A stretch of 46,183 nt of DNA from CAVPDE01 sp964580575 (GTDB lineage Bacteria > Desulfobacterota > DSM-4660 > Desulfatiglandales > HGW-15): the NCBI GenBank assembly GCA_964580575.1, contig CAZOLJ010000034.1, positions 1 through 46,183 of the forward strand. Reading direction: 5' to 3'. Below the pieces are notes generated by a model that ran no database searches, was not told the origin of the DNA, and was given only the letters and a program-made list of their open reading frames with translations. Of this stretch, positions 16,599 to 23,658 are shown piece after piece. Numbering within the stretch: the stretch's first letter is position 1; every line of letters starts with the position of its first letter. The position numbers and the translations under genes are program-made.

Positions 16599-18935
16599 AT
16601 GACGGAGGTCACCATGGAGACATTGAGCAGTGTTGGAAAGAGGATTCCGAAGAGAGATGCCGTTGACAAAGTGACCGGCAGGGCGGCCTACATCCAGGAT
16701 CTGAAAGTGCCTGGAATGCTTTATGGCAAGATCCTCCGGAGCAAATATCCTCACGCCAGAATCGTTCGCATCGACACCTCGAAGGCGAAGAAGCTTCTGG
16801 GGGTGCGAGCGGTGATCACAGCGGAAAACGTTCCTCAAATCCGATACGGATTCATCAAGGACCAGCCCGTGCTGAAGTCTGGGAAAGTGAGATCCTACAG
16901 GGATGAGCTCGCGGCTGTCGCGGCCACAGACCCCGATATTGCGGAGGAAGCGCTTCACCTCATCGAAGTGGAGTATGAGGCTCTGCCGGGTGTCTTTGAT
17001 CCTGTTGAGGCGATGAAGCCGGATGCCCCGCTGATTCATGAAGAGAACAAGAGCAATATTCTCAAAATCCCTTGGAATCTCGTGGCCGGCGACGTGGAGG
17101 AAGCCAGGAAAGCTTCGGCTTTTGTGGCGGAGGATCGGTTCGAGGTGACCTGGGTGACCCACTGCTGCCTGGGCACAGAAGGGATCATTGCGGATTTTGA
17201 CCTCCGGAACAACCTCACCACGTACCGGAACACCCAGATTCCTTCCCTTGCCCAGAGGGATTTCAAGGACGCCTTGAAGGTGATGGGCCTTCCGGACGCC
17301 AAGGTCAGGCTCATCAAGCCCACCATCGGCGGCGGGTTCGGCAGCAAGCTGGACACCTACGGGTTTGAGTACATCGCGATCCTGCTGGCCTACGTGACTC
17401 GAAAGCCGGTCAAGATCCAGAAAACGCGAGAGGAGGAGTTCCGTTTCACTTCCACAAGGCAGCCGGCGATTGTCCGGATTGCCCAGGGGTGCGACAAGGA
17501 GGGCAAGCTCACCTTCAGGGACATTTCCATGATTCTGGACAACGGCGCCTACACGTCCTGGGGAGCGACGACTCCCTCGGTCATGATGATGCCCATCTCG
17601 TCGCTCTACAAGGTTCCCAATGTCCGCTACGAGGCGAAATGCGTTTACACCAACAACACCTGGTCCCAGGCGATGAGGGGCTACGGCAATCCTCAGGCCA
17701 CGTTTGCCATTGAATCCAACATGGAGCAGCTGGCTCAAGCCGCAGGGATCGATCCCCTGGAATTCAGGATGCGCAACGCCAATGAGCCCGGCGAAGTGAC
17801 TCCGCAGCGTTTTAAGATAACGACGTGCGGGCTCAAAGAGTGCATCCAGGAAGTGTCCAAGCGGCTTGACTGGGCGAGCAAGAAAAAGGGACCGAAGGTT
17901 GAAGGACGAGGTATCGGCATGGCTTCTCTCATCCACGTGGGCGGAGGAGCGAGGGTTTACAAGTCCGACGGCTGCGGGACCATTGTGAAGGTAGATGACT
18001 TCGGTGCGGTGGACGTGTTCACCGGAGCCACGGACATGGGCCAGGGTGCGGACACGGTCATCGCTCAAATGGTGGCCGAGGAGATGGGGGTCCTTCCTGA
18101 GGATGTGAACATCCTTGACAGGGATACGGATGTTTGCCCCTGGGATGTGGGCGCCCACGCCAGCCGGACCACGTTTGTGGCAGGTAACTCGGCGGTCATG
18201 GCCTCCAGGAGGGTCAAGGAGAGGATCCTCAATCTCGCGGCAGGATTCGTGGATCGGTGGAAAGACAAGCAGGGAAACAAGCACGAGATGAAGCTGGATT
18301 CTGACCCCAAGAACCTGGTGATCAAAGAGAGGATGGTTTACTCCATCAAGGAACCTGAAAAGAAGATCGCCCTCTCCAAAATCCTGCGGGGCGCCCATTA
18401 CGAAAAGGACGGGACCATGATCATGGCGGAGGCCTTCTATGATCCGGACAATGAAAACCTGGACAGGGAATTCAAGGGGAATCTCTCCAAGGCCTACGCT
18501 TACGGAGCTCACGGCGTGGAGGTCCAGGTGGACAAAGAGACGGGTAAAGTGAAGATCCTCAAGTATGTGGCAGCCCATGACGTAGGCCGGGCCATCAACC
18601 CCATGCTTCTGGAAGGACAGGTCTATGGCGGAACCGCCATGGGTGTCGGCTATGCGCTGACCGAGCGTCTGATCCTGGAAAAGGGCGAGGTCATGAACCC
18701 CAACTTCAGGGACTACAAGATGCTCACGGCCAAGGACGTGATTCCCATTGAGGCGGTCATCATCGAGACCAACGACGAGGCCGGTCCTTTCGGAGCCAAA
18801 GGAATCGGAGAGCCGGGCCTGGTGCCTTCCGCCCCTGCCATCGCGAATGCCATCTGCGACGCGATCGGCGTCAGGATCAAGGAACTGCCCATGACCCCGG
18901 AACGGGTGCTGAAGGCGATCAAGGAAAAGCAGTAA
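16599..18935 (+). CDS. Molybdopterin-binding (large) subunit of the molybdenum hydroxylase
   Basis: This 778-residue catalytic subunit binds a molybdopterin cofactor. Signatures are TGRAAYIQDLKVPGMLYGKILRS near residue 27, IGGGFGSK near 244, MRGYGNPQATFAIES near 357, and FTGATDMGQGADTV near 473. Near the C-terminus GAKGIGEPG holds the conserved active-site glutamate. The MRGYGNPQ and ITTCGLKECI stretches resemble the 4-hydroxybenzoyl-CoA reductase alpha subunit group more than xanthine dehydrogenase. The reaction is probably hydroxylation or dehydrogenation at a carbon of a ring or acyl-CoA. Together with the PaaK-like ligase upstream it parallels 2-furoyl-CoA synthetase/dehydrogenase and 4-hydroxybenzoate systems; the actual substrate is unknown. 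Confidence 0.93.
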   Translation: MTEVTMETLSSVGKRIPKRDAVDKVTGRAAYIQDLKVPGMLYGKILRSKYPHARIVRIDTSKAKKLLGVRAVITAENVPQIRYGFIKDQPVLKSGKVRSYRDELAAVAATDPDIAEEALHLIEVEYEALPGVFDPVEAMKPDAPLIHEENKSNILKIPWNLVAGDVEEARKASAFVAEDRFEVTWVTHCCLGTEGIIADFDLRNNLTTYRNTQIPSLAQRDFKDALKVMGLPDAKVRLIKPTIGGGFGSKLDTYGFEYIAILLAYVTRKPVKIQKTREEEFRFTSTRQPAIVRIAQGCDKEGKLTFRDISMILDNGAYTSWGATTPSVMMMPISSLYKVPNVRYEAKCVYTNNTWSQAMRGYGNPQATFAIESNMEQLAQAAGIDPLEFRMRNANEPGEVTPQRFKITTCGLKECIQEVSKRLDWASKKKGPKVEGRGIGMASLIHVGGGARVYKSDGCGTIVKVDDFGAVDVFTGATDMGQGADTVIAQMVAEEMGVLPEDVNILDRDTDVCPWDVGAHASRTTFVAGNSAVMASRRVKERILNLAAGFVDRWKDKQGNKHEMKLDSDPKNLVIKERMVYSIKEPEKKIALSKILRGAHYEKDGTMIMAEAFYDPDNENLDREFKGNLSKAYAYGAHGVEVQVDKETGKVKILKYVAAHDVGRAINPMLLEGQVYGGTAMGVGYALTERLILEKGEVMNPNFRDYKMLTAKDVIPIEAVIIETNDEAGPFGAKGIGEPGLVPSAPAIANAICDAIGVRIKELPMTPERVLKAIKEKQ

Positions 18936-18993
18936 ACGGTGCACGGTACAAGGTGCACGGCACACGGCCCAAGAAGAAAACAAGGAGTCTGAG

Positions 18994-19080
18994 GGTGTCC
19001 GACAACCTAAAATTCCCCTCCCCCTCCCCTTAATCCCCTCCCGCAAGGGGAGGGGAGACGAGGTGTCGGACAGGCTCTTT
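18994..19080. repeat. GC-rich palindromic repeat ending AAAGAGCCTGTCCGACA
   Basis: GTGTCCGACAACC at the left and AGGTGTCGGACAGGCTCTTT at the right flank a CCCCTCCCCTTAATCCCCTCCCGC/AAGGGGAGGGG hairpin. The end motif recurs as AAGAGCCTGTCCGCCA at 42515-42530 between the MacB genes, showing a shared repeat family. The remaining gap between the Mo-subunit gene and hyuA (18936-19176) has only short GGTGCACGG/CCTTGCACC repeats and no gene. Confidence 0.65.
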
Positions 19081-19176
19081 TAGGTGTTTTCCCTTGCACC
19101 CTGCGCCTTTAACCTTGCACCACTGAGCGCAAGAAAAACATCTTGATTTCAGGAACGCGTTACTTCGGAGCGAGAT

Positions 19177-21492
19177 ATGAGCGAAAGATACTACCGTCTC
19201 GGCTGTGACATCGGCGGAACCTTTACCGACTTTGTGTTGCTCAACGACCAAACCGGCGAACTGACGATCAACAAGTGCCTGACCACTCCCAAGGACCCGT
19301 CGGATGCCGTGGAGCAGGGCATACGCGAACTGGAGGTCAAGGTGCCCGGGTTTGTGCAGAAGATGGATGAAGTGATTCACGGCACCACCCTGGTCATCAA
19401 CTCCATCATCGAGAGAAAGGGCGCAAGAACCGGGCTGATCACCACCAAGGGCTTCAGGGATGTCCTGGAGCTCGGCCGGGAGATCCGGTATGCCCCGTAT
19501 GATATTTTTTCGGAATATCCAAAACCCCTGGTCCCGCGACAATACCGTCTCGAAGTGGACGAAAGGGTCCGCAGCGATGGAACGATCCTCAAACCTCTGG
19601 ATCCGGAGGACGCGAAGCAGGTGGTGCGTGCCCTCGTGGGAATGGGGGTGGAGTCCATTGCCGTTTGCCTCCTCAATTCCTTTGAGAACCCGACCCACGA
19701 GCTCATGATCAAGGAGATCATTGAGAAGGAGGCGCCCCATGTTTCCATCTCCATCTCCTATCATGTGCTTCCGCAGATCCGGGAATATGAACGAACCAGT
19801 ACGACGGTCACCAACGCGTATGTCAAGCCGCTGACCGGAAGCTATCTGGCCAGGCTCTCCGGCAGGCTGGAATCCATCGGCTGCAAGGGAAAGCTGTTCA
19901 TCATGCTCTCCAGCGGCGGCATCACTTCCGTGGATACGGCAGCCCAGTTTCCCGTGAGAATCATCGAGTCCGGCCCGACCGCGGCGGTGATCGCCGGCCA
20001 GTACTACGGCAAGATGTTTAACCTTCCGGACATGTTCTGCTTTGACATGGGCGGCACCACGGCCAAGTCCTGCCTGATCCAGCGGGGAGTAGCGGGCGTT
20101 GTGCCCACCTTCGAGGTGGGACGGGTCCAGCGTTTCATGAAGGGAAGCGGGCTCACTATCCAGGTGCCCGTGGTGGACTTGATGGAGATCGGAGCGGGCG
20201 GGGGAAGCATTGCGAGGGTGAGTAAACTGGGAACGCTCCAGGTCGGCCCTGAAAGCTCGAGTGCAGACCCTGGGCCGATCTGCTACGCAAGAGGCGGACA
20301 AGATCCGTGCGTGACCGATGCGGATCTCCTGCTGGGATATCTCGACGAGAACTACTTCCTGGGCGGCGAGATGAAGCTCGACAAGGAGGCTGCAAAGAAG
20401 GGCGTGATGGAGAAGATCGCCAAGCCTCTGGGAGTCACCTTTGTCCAGGCCATCTGGGGAATTCATGACCTCATCAACGAGACCATGGCGGCTGCCGCGA
20501 AAACACACATCGCCGAAAAGGGAGGAAATCCAAAGATCGTCACGGTCGCTGCTTTCGGCGGCGCAGGGCCGGTGCATGCCTATGGCCTTGCCAAGAAACT
20601 GGGAGCCCCAAGGCTCATTGTGCCGCCCAATGCAGGAGTCGGATCGGCTCTTGGGTTCTTCACCGCGCCCAGAGCGTTCGACCTTGTGAGGAGCCACAAG
20701 GTGTCCCTGGCGGATGCGGACTTTGCAGCCATTGAAAAGATCTTCCGGGAACTGGAAGGCGATGGAGAGAAGACTCTCAAGAAAGCCGGCAAGGATGAGG
20801 CGGTCCGCTTCGAGAGATCCCTGGATATGCGATTTGTGGGGCAGGGATCCGAGACGAACGTGCCCGTCGCGGAAAGAGACTTCACCAGGCTGAAGAGGGA
20901 AGAAATCAGGAAAAAGTTCGATCAGATTTATGAGAAGCTCTACGGGAGAACCTATCCCGACTCAGCCGTGGAATTCATCAACTTCAAAGTGAGAGCCAGT
21001 CTTCCTGAAAGGCTTTTCAAGTTCTCGAGGCTCGACAAGAAAGGCCAGTCGCTCAAGGCGGCGGTCAAAGGTCAGCGCCCTGCCTATTCAGGGATTGCAA
21101 AGGATTTCATTCCCTACACGGTGTATGACCGATACAAGCTTTTCCCGAATGCGAGGTTCAGAGGCCCTGCGATCATTGAAGAGAAGGAGTCCACGTTGAT
21201 CGTCGGCGAGGATACGACGGTTTCTGTGGACGACTATGGGTTTCTGTGGGTGGAACTGGGCACGGCACAAGGCAAGAAAACTGCAATTAAGAAATCAAAG
21301 GCCAAGGCGAAAGCGTCAAAGGTCACGCTCAGAGAGGTGAAGAGCAAAGCGAAGCAGGCCAAGAAGAGCCAGGCTGTTTCGAGAAAAGTGAAAGCTGCAA
21401 AACCGAAGTCGAAGGCGGCAAAACCCAAGGCTAAAGTCAAAAGCGCAAAGCCCAATGCAAGAAAATCTAAGGCTGTAAAGCATAAACGATAG
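19177..21492 (+). CDS. hyuA: HyuA-type subunit (hydantoinase/oxoprolinase/acetone carboxylase family) with basic C-terminal tail
   Basis: The 771-residue protein belongs to the ASKHA-fold HyuA family, whose members use ATP to activate a lactam or cyclic amide for hydrolysis, or a ketone for carboxylation. Motifs are the phosphate loop LGCDIGGTFTDFVLL (residue 5), HGTTLVINSIIERKGARTGLI (near 68) and FDMGGTTAKSCL (near 289). The usual C-terminal STLIVGEDTTVSVDDYG follows near residue 670. After residue 694 comes a 77-residue tail with about 27 lysines, 4 arginines and a single acidic residue, rich in AKPK units like histone H1. This tail is not part of the family fold. The gene pairs with hyuB 230 bp downstream. 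Confidence 0.92.
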   Translation: MSERYYRLGCDIGGTFTDFVLLNDQTGELTINKCLTTPKDPSDAVEQGIRELEVKVPGFVQKMDEVIHGTTLVINSIIERKGARTGLITTKGFRDVLELGREIRYAPYDIFSEYPKPLVPRQYRLEVDERVRSDGTILKPLDPEDAKQVVRALVGMGVESIAVCLLNSFENPTHELMIKEIIEKEAPHVSISISYHVLPQIREYERTSTTVTNAYVKPLTGSYLARLSGRLESIGCKGKLFIMLSSGGITSVDTAAQFPVRIIESGPTAAVIAGQYYGKMFNLPDMFCFDMGGTTAKSCLIQRGVAGVVPTFEVGRVQRFMKGSGLTIQVPVVDLMEIGAGGGSIARVSKLGTLQVGPESSSADPGPICYARGGQDPCVTDADLLLGYLDENYFLGGEMKLDKEAAKKGVMEKIAKPLGVTFVQAIWGIHDLINETMAAAAKTHIAEKGGNPKIVTVAAFGGAGPVHAYGLAKKLGAPRLIVPPNAGVGSALGFFTAPRAFDLVRSHKVSLADADFAAIEKIFRELEGDGEKTLKKAGKDEAVRFERSLDMRFVGQGSETNVPVAERDFTRLKREEIRKKFDQIYEKLYGRTYPDSAVEFINFKVRASLPERLFKFSRLDKKGQSLKAAVKGQRPAYSGIAKDFIPYTVYDRYKLFPNARFRGPAIIEEKESTLIVGEDTTVSVDDYGFLWVELGTAQGKKTAIKKSKAKAKASKVTLREVKSKAKQAKKSQAVSRKVKAAKPKSKAAKPKAKVKSAKPNARKSKAVKHKR

Positions 21493-21568
21493 CGAGGCAT
21501 AAGGAGTAGGATCGAAGACCCTAAGCCAACTTGATCTAGCACCTATCGCTACGTTCTGCCGGCTGTCT

Positions 21569-21646
21569 TGTCATTTCGAAGGAGCAGAGCGACTGAGAAA
21601 TCTTGAATGATCTTGCGGAAGATTTCTCCCTTCGGTCGAAATGACA
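21569..21646. repeat. Second copy of the TGTCATTTCG palindromic repeat, reverse orientation
   Basis: TGTCATTTCGAAGGAGCAGAG...CCCTTCGGTCGAAATGACA is the reverse complement type of the copy at 10228-10306, with GAGAAATCT/AGATTTCTC inside. It fills part of the hyuA-hyuB gap (21493-21722). The gap otherwise holds only a purine-rich segment before the hyuB ribosome site. Confidence 0.75.
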
Positions 21647-21722
21647 TGAGACAAACATGTGCAATGTGGTACTCGCGATCCGCAAGGGGAGCGAGTGGCG
21701 ACAATGAAACAAGGAGCAAGGT

Positions 21723-23444
21723 ATGGCACGCAAGTTCGACCCGATCACGCTTGAAATCCTCTGGCGAAGACTGATCTCCGTAGTGGACGAAGCGGATACC
21801 ACGGTGGCGAGGACGGCCTTTTCGAGCCTCTTGAGGGATGCTCACGATTACACCTGCATGTTCACGGATCGCAAAGGCCGGGAACTGGCACAGGGCTCGT
21901 TTGCCACACCGGGGCAGTCCGGAGCCATGGCTCTCGGGATCAAGAATCTCGTCACTCAACTTCCCGCGGGCAGCTACAAGCCCGGGGATGTTTTCATCAC
22001 CAACGATCCCTGGGCTCTGGCCGGCCATCTCAATGACGTGTGCGTCATGAGCCCCATCTTCTACAAGGGAAAGACAGTGGCCTTCACGGCCTGCGTGTTT
22101 CATCACTCGGATATCGGAGGCCGTGTTTCTTCGGACAATCACGAGGTCTTTGAAGAAGGGTTATTCATCCCTCTGGTCAAGCTCTATGACGCCGGCGTGC
22201 TCAATGAATCGGTACTGGACATGATTCGCTGGAACGTGCGGACTCCTGACGAAGTGATCGGGGACATCCGATCCCAGATCGCAGCCAACCATGTGTGTGC
22301 GGAGAAGATCTGCCAGATGCTCCAGGACAACGAGATGGATAACCTGGATGACCTGGCGGACGAGGTCATCGGCAGAACAGAGAAAAGCATGAGGGAATCC
22401 ATCGAAAAGATACCTGACGGGATCTACAGGGCAGAGGGCATCGTGGAGCAGATGGAAGGCAGGCCGGACATCGTCATCAAGGCCGCGATCGAGGTGAAGG
22501 GAAGCGATATCCTCGTGGACCTGGACGGATCGTCTCCCCAGGTGGATTGGGGTGGAAACGTTGTCTACAACTTCACCTATGCGTATGTCCACATGGCCGT
22601 GAAGAGCATGTTCGATCCCTACATCCCCAACAACGATGGCTGCGCAAGGCCCATTACGTTGAAGATACCGGAAGGCACCGTGGTGAACTGCAAGTTTCCT
22701 GCGGCTGTGGCTGCTCGGATGCAGATCGGTCACTTCATGACCGAGATCATTTACCGGGCTCTGGCCAAGGCGGTTCCCAATCAGGTGATTGCAGCAAGCG
22801 GGGGCACGCCGGCAACGATGAATGTTTTCTACGGGAGAAGGAAAGACGGAAAGCCATGGCATTCCGTGATCATCCGGGGAGGGGGCATGGGCGCGAGCGC
22901 ATCAACGGACGGCCATTATGTCTCCATCTTCCCTGCCAACGGCGCGAACACCCCCGTGGAAATATTCGAGAGCGACACCCCTCTCATTGTGGAAAAGCGG
23001 GAACTCCTCGCCGACTCGGGCGGTGCCGGCAAGATGAAAGGGGGCTTGGGTCGCCGGGTTGTTTTCAGAATTCCCGATGACGAGTATGCTCCCATGTCGC
23101 CGGTGAATCTCGGAATCCAGTCCGGAAGATACCGCTATCCTCCGGAGGGACTTTTCGGCGGCAAACACGGAGCCAAAGCCCAGTTCCTGGTGAGCGGTCA
23201 GCCAGGGAATCCTTTTGGGCTCACCCGGATGAAACCAGGGGATGGGATCGTTATGGATGCTGCAGGCGGCGGGGGATTCGGAGACCCGCTGGATCGCGAC
23301 CCGGAGATGGTGCAGGAAGATGTGATCCAGGGCTATGTGAGCCTGGAGAAGGCAAAAGAGGATTACGGCGTGGTCATCGACCCTGCGACCATGAAGATAG
23401 ATCTTGCAGCCACCGACGAATTGCGCAGATCTATGAGAGCATAA
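21723..23444 (+). CDS. hyuB: HyuB-type subunit (hydantoinase B/oxoprolinase family)
   Basis: The 573-residue partner of HyuA forms the second half of ATP-dependent hydantoinases, 5-oxoprolinase, caprolactamase and acetophenone carboxylase. Hallmarks are ITLEILWRRLISVVDEADTT at the N-terminus, GQSGAMALGIKNL near residue 69, and FITNDPWALAGHLNDVCVMSPIF near 96 with the metal-binding histidine. Also present are CVFHHSDIGGR near 122, SGGTPATMNVFYG near 360 and GLGRRVVFRIPDDE near 440. The length is normal. ATG at 21723 follows AAGGAGCAAGG. No third (gamma) subunit of the acetone carboxylase kind is nearby. Confidence 0.93.
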   Translation: MARKFDPITLEILWRRLISVVDEADTTVARTAFSSLLRDAHDYTCMFTDRKGRELAQGSFATPGQSGAMALGIKNLVTQLPAGSYKPGDVFITNDPWALAGHLNDVCVMSPIFYKGKTVAFTACVFHHSDIGGRVSSDNHEVFEEGLFIPLVKLYDAGVLNESVLDMIRWNVRTPDEVIGDIRSQIAANHVCAEKICQMLQDNEMDNLDDLADEVIGRTEKSMRESIEKIPDGIYRAEGIVEQMEGRPDIVIKAAIEVKGSDILVDLDGSSPQVDWGGNVVYNFTYAYVHMAVKSMFDPYIPNNDGCARPITLKIPEGTVVNCKFPAAVAARMQIGHFMTEIIYRALAKAVPNQVIAASGGTPATMNVFYGRRKDGKPWHSVIIRGGGMGASASTDGHYVSIFPANGANTPVEIFESDTPLIVEKRELLADSGGAGKMKGGLGRRVVFRIPDDEYAPMSPVNLGIQSGRYRYPPEGLFGGKHGAKAQFLVSGQPGNPFGLTRMKPGDGIVMDAAGGGGFGDPLDRDPEMVQEDVIQGYVSLEKAKEDYGVVIDPATMKIDLAATDELRRSMRA

Positions 23445-23504
23445 TACATCCGCTCCGACTTCTCCGCCTTCATGCGAAGCGTTCCGTTGTGGTTTTTTTT
23501 GACC

Positions 23505-23610
23505 ACCATGCAGGCACAAAGTTGCAAAGGCACATAGGCACAAAGCGGAGAGCAATGCAAAGAATGGCATGACTTTGTGCCTTTGCCCCTCTGTCCCTTT
23601 GTCCCTCAAG
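23505..23610. repeat. CACAAAGG-type inverted repeat
   Basis: GGCACAAAGTTGCAAAGGCACATAGGCACAAAG-type units on the left are mirrored by GACTTTGTGCCTTTGCCCC on the right. This is the same family as the repeat at 1-95. It lies in the 214-bp gap between hyuB and the hydratase/dehydrogenase fusion. A short GTCGGCT/AGCCGAC palindrome follows at about 23613-23629. Confidence 0.65.
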
Positions 23611-23658
23611 CTGTCGGCTCCAGCCGACGGCAGTTTACTTATAAAAGGAGAACAACCT

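Noticed and set aside
15214..18935. Assignment as 4-hydroxybenzoyl-CoA reductase
   Set aside because: The FAD subunit lacks the extra four-cysteine [4Fe-4S] insertion; only the large subunit resembles HcrA.
15753..19046. A 1097-codon open frame on the minus strand across the molybdenum hydroxylase genes
   Set aside because: It is fully antisense to three well-supported genes with intact motifs and resembles no protein family; long antisense frames are expected from GC-rich codon usage.
19030..20697. A 555-codon minus-strand frame over hyuA
   Set aside because: Shadow of hyuA, His/Arg/Gly-rich, no motif.
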